Below the pieces are notes generated by a model that did not search any database, had not been told where the DNA came from, and was given only the letters and a program-made list of their open reading frames with translations. The translations under genes were made by a program, and so were the position numbers. Below, one piece after another: positions 11,746-23,764 of a stretch of DNA of 64,000 nucleotides. Location of the stretch: positions 8,345,942 to 8,409,941 of the forward strand of contig CM038727.1 in assembly GCA_021613375.1 (NCBI GenBank), written 5' to 3'. Source of the DNA: Megaleporinus macrocephalus. Taxonomy: Eukaryota > Chordata > Actinopteri > Characiformes > Anostomidae. Every line of letters starts with the position of its first letter. Position 1 is the first letter of the stretch.

Positions 11746-11846
11746 TATATAATATAATATAATATAATATAATATAATATAATATAATATAATATAATAT
11801 AATATAATATAATATAATATAATATAATATAATATAATATAATATA
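11746..11846. repeat. (AATAT)n pentanucleotide microsatellite
   Basis: About 19 near-perfect copies of the pentamer (AATAT/TAATA). It is one of the purest arrays in the window, so probably young and length-variable. Confidence 0.97.
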
Positions 11847-11984
11847 TTTCTTTACCTTCATTACAGTGTCCATTCTTTACAGGAGACTCACTTTCAGTTC
11901 CTCAATAACACTCACCTCCAAAGCATTTTCTGCTTCTCACCATCCAAAATAACCCCCAAACTCATTCAGAGATGACTTTAATCA

Positions 11985-12330
11985 ACATCTGAGGTCCGGG
12001 GTGGTCAGTCCACAACAGCAGCTTCTTTTTTTGATGTGTTTGTATCTCCTTTTCCCAGTAAGAAGCTTCTTGAATAGCCTTTGAGATCCACAGCACTGAG
12101 GTGGTCTCTCACAGTGGAGGGATGGACAGAAACACCTGTGGATGTTTTCAGATCTGAAGGTGGAGCTGGATGTTCTCCTAGATCTCAAAAATGAAAGCAT
12201 GAGTTATTTGGCTGCAAAGTTATGGTGGTGCACCAGGTCTTCCAGGTGGCTGTTAGGAGAGCCAATTAATCATGTAGCCTTCAATAATGTTTTGAATTGT
12301 TGTTTTGGAAACTCCAGATTATCTGTATTT
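11985..12330 (-). pseudogene. Tc1-like transposase DNA-binding-domain fragment
   Basis: On the minus strand, pieces in shifted frames read VSKTTIQNIIEG (near 12310-12275), PGRPGAPP, then GVSVHPSTVRDHLSAV and the start of a K-rich block. This order (first helix-turn-helix, GRP linker, second helix-turn-helix with STVRDHL) is that of the paired-like N-terminal domain of Tc1 transposases. Several stops and frameshifts are present and no catalytic part is seen. Confidence 0.6.
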
Positions 12331-13011
12331 TCTTCTATCTAACTCTTGAAAAGCGAATAACTTATACTTGATGGTTGCTCTGAAGTGAAGTGTGGTCTGA
12401 GGTTGTGTGGCGAAAAGATAAGTTGGGAGTCTTGAAATTAGACACAGGAACAATATCCATAATTAGCATTTTATTCCTAAATAAAGTCGATATGAAATAA
12501 AAAAAAATACCTTACATAAGCAAGACATTGAGATTTGCTTGTTTTCCAGATGTCATGGTAAAGCCGGCATCACGTTACTGACAAGCAAAGCATAGAAATG
12601 CTTCCAACTGCGAGAGTAAATGATGGGACTGAATTTATTGCTCACTCCATTCAATAACTGTAAACAGGTCTTTGAAATGATGTATATGCACGAGCAGACA
12701 ATTGATGACCTCCGCTGGTGTGTATGAATAGGTAATTCCAGCATGGCAAAAAGCCCAGACACGTATCGAGCGAGCGGATACACTAAACCGCAACCTCATC
12801 ACACGGGCCAGCCCGCCGCAGATCTCCAGGGAATAGAGACAAATACAGGAGGACGGCGGTAATGATATGAACATGAACTGGCTCAGTTCCCTGCGTCCTC
12901 ACTCAGCTGCCATATCTAGCAAATTTCCAAGAACACTCAGCAGCGGACAGCCAGGGAGAGGCTCACTGTCGGTCCCTGTCATATCCTTTAAGGTACCGCA
13001 GGATGTATTTA
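12331..13011. other. Non-repetitive stretch, possibly conserved non-coding
   Basis: Complex, moderately GC-rich sequence, strongest at 12550-12980. Minus-strand frames of 76-79 codons cross it, but they overlap in different frames and match no family I can name. I treat it as non-coding. Confidence 0.35.
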
Positions 13012-13735
13012 TTCTGCATTTTAAACTGTTCACTGATGTCTACATAGAAGGTATGTGACTTTGGTAGCCCACATGCCCATATACACTACCGCTCAAAAGT
13101 TTGGGATCACAGTGAAACGTTCTTGTTTTAATGGAGTATCTTCCTTCCTTAATACAACAATGGACTGACGGGTCTCTAAAGAAAGTTGTTTCTTTCTGGT
13201 CATTTTGAGTCGGTCAGCAAGTCATCAACTGCTGATCTTCAGATACTAAACTAACCTAGAATGTTGTTCTCCCCTTTTATACTCACTTATTAGTAGAATG
13301 TTTTTCAGCTGTGCATCACAATTGAGCAAGAGTGTCCCAACAACCAATTAGTCCAATAACATCCTTAACTTGGATTGGTGGCCGTACCAGGAGATTTAGA
13401 CAGAGGACTGAGAATTACTGATAATAGACTATATGCAAAATAAGCCTCTATACAAAAATAGGCTTTAATACAAACATTTTTATTCTTACCTATACCAGAT
13501 ACTCACTTTCATCTGGACATCAAACTCAAAGTAGATTAAAGGTGTCTCTGTGAAACTTTCAGTTGAAGATGATCTTCTTCAACCAGCACACAGTGATCCA
13601 CTCACACAGCATGGCTGCTACTTACAGTCACTGTTGGAGGTTGTGATGCCAATAAAGGTGGAGCTGCTCATCTCTTCAGTCTCTTCAGTGTTAAATGTGG
13701 AGCTGAAGCTGCTCTGAGTGTTTAAGAAACTGGAG
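13012..13735. mobile_element. Dispersed repeat family C, copy 1
   Basis: Two blocks (13012-13060 and about 13485-13735) match 43420-43465 and 43735-43965 in the same order, with shared segments such as ACATAGAAGGTATGTGACTT and AGTAGATTAAAGGTGTCTCT. The middle differs between copies; here it holds a Tc1-like terminus. The class of family C is unknown. Confidence 0.65.
13085..13420. mobile_element. Tc1-like transposon terminal fragment
   Basis: Begins with CACTACCGCTCAAAAGTTTG, a well-known end of Tc1-like elements in fish genomes. No matching opposite end or transposase motif follows, so this is a truncated remnant with an uncertain right boundary. Confidence 0.55.
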
Positions 13736-14213
13736 TAAGGTTTAGGGTTAGGATTAGGGCCAAGGTTACGGTTAGGATTAGGGCCAGGGTTTCAGTTAGG
13801 ATTAGAGCTAGGATTATGGTTAGGATTAAGGCCAGGTTTATGGTTAGGATTAGGACCAGGGTTACAGTTAGAATTACGGCCAGGGTTACAGTTAGGGTTA
13901 GGGCTATGGTAATGGTTAGGTTTAAGGCCAGGGTTATGGTTAAGATTAGGACCAGGGATTAGGGTTAGGACCAGGGTTGTGGTTAGGATTACAGCCAGGG
14001 TTACATTAGGGCCAAGGTTACAATCAGGATTAGGACTACGGTTCTGGTTAGGATTAGGGCCAGGGTTACAATCAGGATTAGGACTACGGTTCTGGTTAGG
14101 ATTAGGGCCAGGGTTACAATCAGGATTAGGGCCAAGGTTACAGTTAGGATTAGGTCCAGGGTAAGAGTTGGGTTAGGGCTAGGGTTAGGGTAAGTGTTAA
14201 GTTTTGGGTAAGG
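13735..14213. repeat. Degenerate telomere-like GTTAGG array
   Basis: Repeats of GGTTAGGATTAGGGCCAGGG and variants with irregular spacing. The TTAGGG hexamer recurs but rarely in perfect consecutive runs; the best are near 14170-14190. It is a diverged minisatellite with a telomere-like motif rather than a clean telomeric tract. Confidence 0.85.
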
Positions 14214-15849
14214 TTGTGTTTTGCATTAATGGATGTAACATCTCCTCAAAGCTAACAACTATGTAATTGTGACCACTATTTCTTGCATTAATGTTCCTTA
14301 TGTATCTATCCGCCCTAAATGGATTAAATAATGTTTACCAAAAAACCCAAAACCCTCCAAATCTCAAGTTTTGAAACTATAGTAAAACAATAGGCGACAG
14401 GCAAAGTATTCATGATCATTTTGTGTAATAACTTTATTGGATGGGAACTCGGCATGTTTCTCCAGAACACAGTATTTCCCATCAGACCACTCTGAATGAC
14501 TCTGAATACAAAAGCTAAAAGCCCAAAAATAATCAAATCTGTTATTTACACGGTGTCATACAAGAAACCTAATGATTAAATGGCCATTCAAAATGTGCTG
14601 GATTAAAGGAACAAAGCCTGTATTTCTGAAAATCTAATCTAATGTAATCTTTATGGTGGAGAATCTTTAATATATATGAATGTAACAAATGTATGTCTTT
14701 GGCCTATTTCTATTGCTGTGCTACATTCACTAAATATAAGACAGCTGATGTTAACAAAGGAGTGAAAAAAAAAACAATAGAAACTGATATAATATCAAAT
14801 GGAAATATGGAATGCAACCTAAAAAGCTTCTGTAGAACATTAAAACACATCTGAAAGCAAATAAAAAACCTGATTATAGCTTTAATAAATAAACATTGAG
14901 AGACAAGGCCTGAGAGAGTAAATGGGTGTGGGGGAGGAGGGCAGAGTTATTTATGGCCTTCTCGAACTAAACTCAGGTTCCATTTGTGAATGAGTGTTTC
15001 ATCTCCAGCCCCACTCAGCGTGTGCTCTTCAAAGGCCTTTCAGAAAACGTACACAGGTTCAGGCCCATTTTCTCCTTGCAGTCCCCTCATCAATAATGCA
15101 CTAATCAATATGGGTAAATAATTCATTGCCGGGGAGGGGATGAGGGACAGGAAAAATCTTTCCCATCCAGCCCTTTGTCACTCAAGAGTTCCTGTCAGGA
15201 GCTATTCTGGACATCCATGGCAAACCTGATTAAGAGCAACAACAAACCTGCAAACCTGTGGCAGGTCTAAGAGTGTTTTTCATATTTGTTGCATGTGAGC
15301 TGGAGCTTGGAAACACTAGGTTGTACAGAATGAACACTAATAGACGATGTCCGAAATGCTGATTGATGACAAAATTTGTTAACATGGAATTTAGAATTAA
15401 TATGAACTTAAAAAAAGCTTTTAGAGTTTGTTTATTGAGATAACTTAAAGGCTAAGCACCACTTATGGACGCCCCTGGTACATTGTTTTAGATACTGAAA
15501 ATATATAAACGTGACTTAAAATGAAATTCTGTTTAATTTGCTTTAAAATATAAAATATGGTTTTAATCAAATTGACTGAAAACCCCGAGCTCACTATGGA
15601 AATTCCTGAACACTGTGGTACAACAGCACTGGGACTGAGAATTTTCCAGTGCTGGTTCTTCAGATTCTGATGATATTTCTGAATTTGAATTTGAAAGAGC
15701 TGTAATGTAGAAATAGACCACCATATCACTTAGTTCTGAGACTTTAGGCAAACCACACCCTCAAAAGCAGCTCATCCTGAGTGTAAACAGTATCTAGCGA
15801 AATAACCAACATTATTCATGACAACAGCCTAGCAACCAGCTAAACTGAC
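14214..15849. other. Long non-repetitive stretch; candidate conserved element at 14920-15260
   Basis: AT-rich complex sequence with no coding signal. The part at 14920-15260 is denser in complex sequence and contains a run of homeodomain-like sites (AATGCACTAATCAATATGGG, then AATAATTCATTG). This resembles vertebrate conserved non-coding elements in character only; conservation has not been tested. Confidence 0.35.
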
Positions 15850-17655
15850 AGATTGGTCTACCATAAGGTAGATTGATATAACATTTTGTTAGGCTACAGT
15901 TGAATGGAGAGAGGTTTTTGCCAGGCTACAGTCAGGTTCAAGTTGAATTTTGTTGGCCGTCAGTCAAGTAAAAAGTTTATGTCTGGATACAGCCACATTC
16001 AATCACAGTTTAAGTGAACTACAGTCAAGTTTTGTTGGGCCATAGTGGAGTACTGCCAGATTTTTGTCATTTTACAGTCAAGATCAGATAAAATTTGGTG
16101 GGCTGCAGTCGAGTTTGGACATAATATTAATAATCCACATTTAAGTTCTGACAGAATTTTTGTTGGGCCACAGTGAGATTCAAATGAAATCTTTGTGGGA
16201 CCGCAGTCAGATTTAGGCTGAGGTGAAATTTTTGTCGGGTCATACAGTCAAATTCAGAACCATTTATTTGGACTACAGTCAGGTGCTAACAGACTTTTGT
16301 AGATATACAGTTAGATTCAAACTAAATTTTGTTGGCCTTCAGTCAAGTTGTAAAAGGTTTTTGGATACAGTCCGATTCAAATGGGCTACAAGCAAGTTCA
16401 CACAAAAACTGGTAGATTTTTACCATCAGCTTTGGACATAATATTAATGGGCCACATTTAAATTGATGGAGACATTTGTCAGACCACAGACTTATTTAGA
16501 GAGAATTTTGTTGGGCCACAGGTAGATTGATATAACATTTTATTAGGCTACAGTTGAGCTAAGTTTTTTTTAGCTACTGTCAGATTCAATCACAGCTTAA
16601 ATGAGCTTCGGTCAAGTTTTATACAGACGTTTTGGTGGGGCATAGTGGAGTACTGACAGATTTTTGTCATTGTGCAGTCAAGTTCACATAAAATTTGGTT
16701 GGGCCGCAATCGAGTTTGGGAATAATATTAATAATCCACATTTAAGACAGATTTTTTGTTGGGCCACAGTGAGATTCAGGTGGAATTCTGTTGGGCTACA
16801 GTCAGGTTGAGACACATTTATTTGGACTGCAGTCAGGTGCTAACCGACTTTTGTCGAGCTACAGTCAGTCAAATAGAATTTTGTTGGCCTTCAGTCAAGG
16901 TGTAAAAAGTTTTTGTCTGGATACAGTCCGATTCAAATGCCATTCCAATAGGCTACAATCAAGTTCAACAAGAAATTGACAGATTTTTGTTTGTCTACCG
17001 TAAAGTTTGGACATAATATTAATGGGTCACATTTAAGTTGGGGCAGAAATTTGTCAAACCACAGTCAGAATCATAATCAGACAAAATCTTGTTGGGCCAC
17101 AGGTAGGCCAATGGACAAGAATTTTGTTGATCTACAGTTGAGTTTTTAATATATATTTTTGTTGGTTTTCAATTCAAATAGTATTTTATTGATCTACATT
17201 TAGATTTAGGCAGAATTTTGTTGGGCTGTACAATCAGATACTGATAGAATTTTGTTGCCCTATAGTCAAGTTGTAAAAAGGTTTTTTCTGGATGCAGTTG
17301 TGCTTAAACAGAGTGGAAATGGGCTACAATCAAGTTTAGAGAGACATTTTGTTCGGCCACAGTTGAGTTTTTAATACATATTTTTGTTGATTTTCAATTA
17401 AAATAGTATTTTATTGATCTACATTTAGATTTAGGCAGAATTTTGTTGGGCTACTGCAAGGTTTGGACAGAAAGTCCATCAGGATTCATTCACATTCAGC
17501 TGGAATTTAATTAGGCTATGACCACTTGGACCAAAATACAGTTAAACTGGGCTGCAATTCAGTTTGAACTGAATTTTTGCTGGCTGCCTTCGAGTTCTGA
17601 TTCTACACCGTGGACTGGGTCAGGCCTGGACAGAATGTTCTTGGCTATATTTGGT
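15850..17655. repeat. 32-37 bp minisatellite with roughly 640-bp higher-order copies
   Basis: Variable units centred on AATTTTGTTGGGCTACAGTC followed by AAGTTCAAACAG-like sequence. Larger blocks recur: the segment starting AGGTAGATTGATATAACATT appears at about 15867 and 16510, and a block with TTATTGATCTACATTTAGAT appears at about 17189 and 17412. Copies are diverged, so this is an old array. Confidence 0.85.
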
Positions 17656-18554
17656 TTCAGACCAAGTGTTCATGCCTGATTAAAGCTGAAATGTGAGTAG
17701 TTGACGACAACATTATGTCCCTCGGGCTTGTTCTGTGTGAATAAATGGCGTTCTCACAGCCACTGCAGTGACAGGGGGATGTTTATGAGGGTAATCAGAA
17801 TGACAGACATACAAGATGTGGGCTGGGAAGCGGACACACGGCGAGCGTGTGATATACGCACTGGCAGGCAAGCCTTGCTGTAGGCCTCATTCATCTTCTC
17901 CTCACACCCAGCCAACTGGAGTGAACAAACTTTAATCACATTAGAGCTGCCTGAGTCTGCATTACCGAGTGATGGCATATGCTGCACCGTAGCCCACCAG
18001 AAGACCCATTAACCCACACACCCTCTCTGATCTCTGAACGGCAGACTACAGGAGAAACCAGACAGACATATGCTGGAAAGAAGTCATGCCAACAACACCT
18101 GAACTCATAGTAGGTTTCTCTAGAACAGTGCCATTCACTTCAAACCTATCTGAACCTCCCCCTATAGGTAAAGACTCCAATGTTTAAATTTAAACACATG
18201 CATAAGAACAGAGAAGAGTCTACACCAGAACATGTCAACACTCAGAGGAAAACCCATTCTGACACTTGTGGAGGAGAACTAATCCATAAAAACTCAGGAG
18301 GAGGGTGGAATGCTGATGGAATATGTAAATCTCAAGCTTTATGATCTGGTTTGTCATGTGGAGATATGTTAATGTGCTCAGGCCTTGTTTGAGGATTAGA
18401 TGATGTGAGTGAGAATGACAATGTGGGCTAAAAAAACACAACACTAGATAAAAAAACACATGTGGCTTCTGCAAAGCTTTAAACAAACCTGAAATCATTA
18501 ACTGTATTAACCAATTAACTGTGGCCCAACAATGTTTACCGGATTCCATAAGTT
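17656..18554. other. Non-repetitive stretch; candidate conserved element at 17700-18000
   Basis: Separates two related minisatellites. The left third is GC-balanced complex sequence with no stable reading frame and no repeat match within the window. No gene was recognised in the rest. Confidence 0.35.
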
Positions 18555-19700
18555 TCTCAACAGATTCCTGTCAGAATTCTGGATTTCCCGACATTGTTTT
18601 TCCAAATCAGAGAATTTTCCAACAATATTCTATCCAAATCAGAATTTTCCAGCACAGTTCTGAATAAAGCAAACAAATTTCAACACAATTTTGTCCAAAT
18701 TACATAATTTTTCTAACAAAGTTTTGTCATAATCAGAAAATTTTCCATCACAGTTCTGCCTGAAGCAAACAATTTTCAACACAATTCTGTCCAAATTACA
18801 CAATTTTTCTAATTAAGTTAGAAAAATTCATAATCATAATCAGAGAATTTCCCAATACAGTTCTGAATGCAGCAATTTTCAACACAATTTTGTACACATC
18901 ATAGAATTTTTCCAATTGAATTCTGTCTGAATCTAACAATTTTTCAATACAATTATGTACTATTAGGACAAATTCCCAACAGAATTTTGCCAAAATCAGA
19001 AAATTGGCAACAAAATTCTATGCAAGCCAGATAATTCTGCATTACACAATTCTATAACACAATTCTGCATAAATCAAGCAATTTTTCTAACAAAATTCGG
19101 TCCAAATCAGAATTTCACAACACAATTCTATCTGAAGCAAACAATTTTCAACACAATACCACACAAATCAGACAATTTTCTAATAACGTTCTGTCATAAT
19201 TAGAGAATTTCCCAACACAGTTCTGAATGAAGCAAACAATTTTCAACACAATTTTGTCCAAATTGTGGAATTTTCCCAGCACAATTTTGTCTAAATCTGA
19301 CAATTTTCCAACACAATTATGTACTATTCAGACAGAATTTTGCCAGAATCGGACAACTGTCAACAAAATTCTATGCAAGCCAGATAATTCTCCAACAATT
19401 CTGCATAAATCAAGCAATTTTTCTAACAAATTCTCTCCAAATCAGATTTTCACAACACAATTCTGTCTCAAGCAGACAATTTTCAACATTATGTCCTTAA
19501 CAAAATTAATTTCAAATCAGAAATGGCCCAACACATTTCTGTATGAATCAGCCAATTCTTCTTACACAGCTCTGTTCAAATTACAGAATTTCTCAAAACA
19601 ATTCTGCCCAAATTAACATTTCCCAACAACTTTGCACTAGTAAGACATTTTTCAAACAAAATTCTGTCTAAATGAGTTACATCTTCAACTAGATTTGCTC
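18555..19700. repeat. 32-33 bp minisatellite, left part
   Basis: Units of CAATTTTCCAACACAATTCT followed by GTCCAAATCAGA, diverged and with indels. On the minus strand the core (AGAATTTTGTTGG type) resembles the unit of the 15.85-17.65 kb array. A LINE fragment interrupts the array at 19701-20640. Confidence 0.85.
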
Positions 19701-20640
19701 CAAATCAGACAGCCAGAACAACAATCCTCCAGGACTATGGTGCAACACAAAAGTAAACACAAGTAAAAAATAACAATATACACAGTGCACTACAGTACAG
19801 TATGTACAAAACACTTACTGTAAATACAAAATGAGACCAATGGATACAGGACAGACAGAATATGTAGAGTTGTGTAGAGATGTAAAATATTAACAGATAC
19901 CATATATGAACATAGTAGTCACTGAATTAGCAACCATAACAATAACGAAATACATGATTTAGCTGATACAGTATTCTAGCAGCAGACATTGCTCAGGCAA
20001 AAATAGTTCAACATAGGAATTATATTAAGTGCTGTATCTCTGAGTGAAGTGCAGTAATTATATTTAAATACAGACTTTAAATCTCAGACTTTGATTTGGA
20101 ATTGCGGACAGTGGAGACCGAGACGGTGTCATCTGAAAGTATGTGTGTGTATGAAGAGTTCAGTCTCAGGGTATTAAGGAATCTGACAGCTTGTGGTAAA
20201 AAAGGGGCTGTGAGGGCCCGAATGCTCCAGTACCTTCTCCCTGATGGCAGGAGAGAGAACAGTTCGTGTGAGGGGCGTGTAGGGTCATCTACAATGCTGG
20301 TGGCTTTGTGGATGCTGTGTGGTGAAAATGTTAATAAAGGGGGAAGAAAGACCCCAATGATCTTTTCAGATGTTCTCACTATTTGCAGTCAGAGATGGTA
20401 CAATTCCCAAACCAGCCAGTGATACAGCTGCTCAGGTTCTCTCTCTAGAGCCTCTCTGGAAGGTGGTAAAGATGGTGGAGATGACCTTTGCTTAGCAGAT
20501 TGAGAAGCTGCTGGGTTTTCTTGGCCATGAAGCTGGCGTTGAAGGTCCAAGTGAGGTTCTCCACTAGGCAAACACCAAGGAACTTAGTGCTTGTAACAGT
20601 CTCCTAATTATGTTTTAACTTGACTGTAGGCTGATTTTTT
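19701..20640 (-). mobile_element. LINE fragment (ORF2 3' end plus 3' UTR) inside the minisatellite
   Basis: Minus strand: reverse-transcriptase C-terminal region (about 20610-20040) followed by an AT-rich 3' region to about 19701. Repeat units lie on both sides, so the LINE inserted into, or the array spread around, this piece. Boundaries are approximate. Confidence 0.7.
20040..20610 (-). pseudogene. LINE ORF2 C-terminal remnant
   Basis: Minus-strand pieces in shifted frames read LVENLTWTFNASFMAKKTQQ, then SCITGWFGNCTISDC, then in the open stretch 20379-20077 EKIIGV, DPTRPSHELFSLLPSGRRYW, FLPQAVRFLNT. These are the ordered conserved blocks of the region after the polymerase domain in fish LINE ORF2 (TWT..., SCIT.WFGN, LPSGRR, P.A.R.LN). 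Frameshifts and stops make it non-functional. Confidence 0.8.
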
Positions 20641-20840
20641 TTGTCTGTATCATCTTATTTCCCAACAAATTTCTGTCCAAATGAAACAAATTTTCAACTA
20701 TTACCAAAAATCTGTCCTAATCAGCCAATTTTTTGACATAAATCTGTGCTAATCAGATCATTTCCCAACAAGTTTTGTCCAAATTAGACAATTTTCAACA
20801 AAATTCTGTCCACATCAGACAATTTCCCAGCACTAATGTA

Positions 20841-21010
20841 TATGTAAATACTTTCTGTAAATACAATCTCAAGAGTTCTTAACTTTTTATTATTTATATT
20901 GTATATACTGTACTGCTAATTTATCTATTTCTTGCTATTCCTTTGCTGCTGTAACACAGAGAATTTCCCCAATGTGGGACTAATAAAGGATTATCTTATC
21001 TTATCTTATG
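20841..21010 (+). mobile_element. LINE 3' terminus, plus strand, first tandem copy
   Basis: AT-rich 3' region ending in GTGGGACTAATAAAGGATTA and a (CTTAT)n tail. It is the reverse complement of the terminus at 6558-6720. No ORF part is present. Confidence 0.8.
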
Positions 21011-21232
21011 AATCAGAACATTTTTAGTTTTTCAGACAATTTTCCAACAAATTTCTGTCCAAATGAAAAAAAAATTCAACTATTCCCAAAACATCTGTCC
21101 TAATCATCAATTTTTCAACATAAATCTGTGCTAATCAGATAATTTCCCAACAAGACTTGTCCAAATTAGACAATTTTCAACAAAATTCTGTCCACATTAG
21201 ATCATTTCCCAACACAAATCTGTATGTAAATA

Positions 21233-21410
21233 CTGTCTGTAAATACAATCTCAAGAGTTCTTGACTTTTTATTATTTATATTGTATATACTGTACTGTTT
21301 ATATATCTATTTTTGTACTGAGTGCCTTGCTATCCCTTTGCTGCTGTAACACTGGGAATTTCCCCCACTGTGGGACTAATAAAGGATTATCATATCTTAT
21401 GAATCAGAAC
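21233..21410 (+). mobile_element. LINE 3' terminus, plus strand, second tandem copy
   Basis: Repeats the 20841-21010 segment at an offset of 392 bp with few differences and a shorter tail. It arose by duplication together with neighbouring minisatellite units rather than by a second insertion. Confidence 0.8.
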
Positions 21411-21600
21411 ATTTTTAGATTTTCAGACAATTTTTCCCAAAGAAATTTTGTCCAAATGAGAGAATTTGTCATCACAGTTCTCGCGGAATCTGACAATTTT
21501 CCAACAAATTTCTGCCCAATTCAGAAAATCCTCAAAGCTACAGTTCTCAGACTCCAAAAAATCCAACCACTACCAAACATCTCTTTCTAATGAGGATGTG

Positions 21601-22471
21601 TTGTCTTTCAAAAATTCTGCATAATTCAACAAACTTATATTTCACAATAAATTCATATATCATCAAATGCTGTGTTATACACACACACACGCTGATTTAG
21701 ATTTTTTTTATAGCAGCAGTGACAGGAACCAGAACCAGAGGAACCGAAATCTCCCTTACTAGGTTGTTACCCAAAACAGTTATGAAGATATCAGAGACTT
21801 TGTGTTTTGAAATAAAATGATTTTTTATGTGTTAGGCTGTACATACAGACCACTGCAAGACAATTATGCCCCAATAAATGCATATTTCATTATTATCCAC
21901 ATCACACATAAAGATTAATGAATTTTAGTAAATAAAATCTTTGTGTTTGCTTTCTAGACATTATGACCTCCGCTTCCTATCACCACCACTGTAAATAACA
22001 TCTGGCAATGTTAACATCAAACACTTTGAACGACTTTGTTTACATCTCAAAAAAATTAGTGCAATTTTCTTTCAAGTGTCATCAAATAGATTGGCTTATG
22101 AGGCGTCTGACTGAGATATCAAAACCTCTGCTATGAAGCAGGAGACCAGCCTTGTTTCTAGCTTTATTCCTCTACATACACTTTCACAGACAAACTGACC
22201 CAAGAGTTCATTGAAACAGCCTTCTTTACATAGTGATCGTTGCCAGTATTCGGTATAGGCAGTGTGCAAAATACTCTCTGGCATTTGGGGCGTCCCATGT
22301 TGGACCCAGTCCCAATCCAGCTCACTTAGCATAGCAGCTGGCTTCAATGGAAACAAGATGTCTTTTCTTCTGGAAATGCTCTTTTCTAGTTTGGTAGGTC
22401 TTACATACGTTAACTAAGATCTTATACATCTCCTCTGTCTTTGGTCCCCTCAAGTTCTCAGATTTACAAAT
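21601..22471. other. Non-repetitive stretch, no gene seen
   Basis: Complex AT-rich sequence with a short (CA)n near 21679. No coding motif; an 86-codon minus-strand frame at 22096-22356 matches nothing I recognise. Confidence 0.4.
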
Positions 22472-22847
22472 ATCCATCCATCCATCCATCCATCTATTAC
22501 CTTCCTCTTTATCCCACTAGTCATGATCACGGGGGCTGGAACCAATCCCAGCATCATTGGGCGAAGGCGAGGTACACCATGGACAGGTCACCAGTCCATC
22601 GTATGGACAACACACCCTAACCCACACCTACAGGCAGTTTAGAGTGAGTGATCAACCTAACATGCATGTGTTTGGACTGTGGGAGGAAACCGGAGTACCT
22701 GGAGGAACCCACTCAAGCACGGGGAGAACATACACACTCCACACAGAACCACCCGGACAGGGAATCAAACCCTGATTGTCTTGCTGTAAGGCAACAGTGC
22801 TCACAGCAAGAACCAACTGGGTGAAGCAATCTGCTACAGTGCCACCT
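22472..22847 (+). mobile_element. Dispersed repeat family B, copy 1
   Basis: Starts with (ATCC)n, continues with the LINE/SINE-tail sequence familiar in fish (CACCAGTCCATCG, ACATGCATGTGTTTGGACTG, TGGGAGGAAACCGGAGTACC, CAACAGTGCT) and ends GTGCCACCT. Related copies lie at 55001-55847, 57382-57540 and 57931-58172. It is probably a LINE 3'-end repeat; no protein is encoded. Confidence 0.8.
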
Positions 22848-23160
22848 TAAGGCAGACAAGCGCTGCTGCATTATTAGTTAGAATGTCAAAGACAAAAGCT
22901 CACCGATTGTGGACGAAGCAGCTAAACAGTGAGGATTCCCCAGAACCTCCTGCATTTGGTACCCTGGGGAGAGGTGCAGCAGTTGCTCTTAGCCAAGGCA
23001 TAACGAAGCACAGACAGAAGTGAGCATACAGGAACAAACAAAGATAGCAGTCCAGAATCACTACAGCAACAGCTCACAGCTACCATATACTGACCTCACG
23101 CATATTATTCAGAATATACACACATTACTGTGACCACTAGCTAACATCCAGAGTTACCGT
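22848..23160. other. Intervening sequence, no gene
   Basis: About 310 bp of complex sequence with no recognised feature, between family B and the nested transposons. Confidence 0.4.
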
Positions 23161-23557
23161 TGTCTACACCACAGACAGCAGCTAGACGGACTGGGAGACT
23201 CAATAAGGTCCTGGTAGGTTGCAGACGTGTGGACTCGAGTCACATGACTTGGACTCAAGTCAGTAAACTGATGACTTGTGACTTTACCTTTACTGACTTG
23301 GACTTGGAATGGGACTTGAGCTTTAAGAGTGTTAAATACTGAAATGATGTTACCTCTTGTGACTTGACTAGGACTCGGGATTTGGGACTTGATTCAAGAC
23401 TTGATTGTCAAGACTTGAGACTTCAGAATCAGAATCAGACTTTATTGGCCAAGTATGCTGACACATACAAGGAATTTGTTTTTGGTTACAGTAGCTCACA
23501 GTGCACGATAACTGACATTAACAATTACACAGAATTAACAAACACACACATCCTAGC

Positions 23558-23588
<31 letters not shown>

Positions 23589-23764
23589 TCACACACACAA
23601 TGACATACACACACACTTACCTGTAAACTTAACATGTGCAGAGTTGTATATTTAGAATAAAGTGCAGCAGTAAGGATAGAGCAGACTGAATTAAATAGAT
23701 ATAAATATGAAGAACAGAAGAGTCACTGGTGGAGACGGTGGTACAGAGTGTTCTGAGACTCTAT

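Larger units (their letters stand above)
20641..21600. repeat. 32-33 bp minisatellite, right part, with a 392-bp tandem duplication
   Basis: The same unit type as 18555-19700. A larger block of about 392 bp, made of array units plus a LINE 3' terminus, occurs twice in tandem (about 20655-21045 and 21045-21437). Confidence 0.85.

Noticed and set aside
12553..12874. Resemblance of LLNGVSNKFSPIIYSRSWKH to the last membrane helix of a class A receptor
   Set aside because: Spacing of the N-P-x-x-Y-like motif is wrong, no other helices are found in frame, and two overlapping frames compete.
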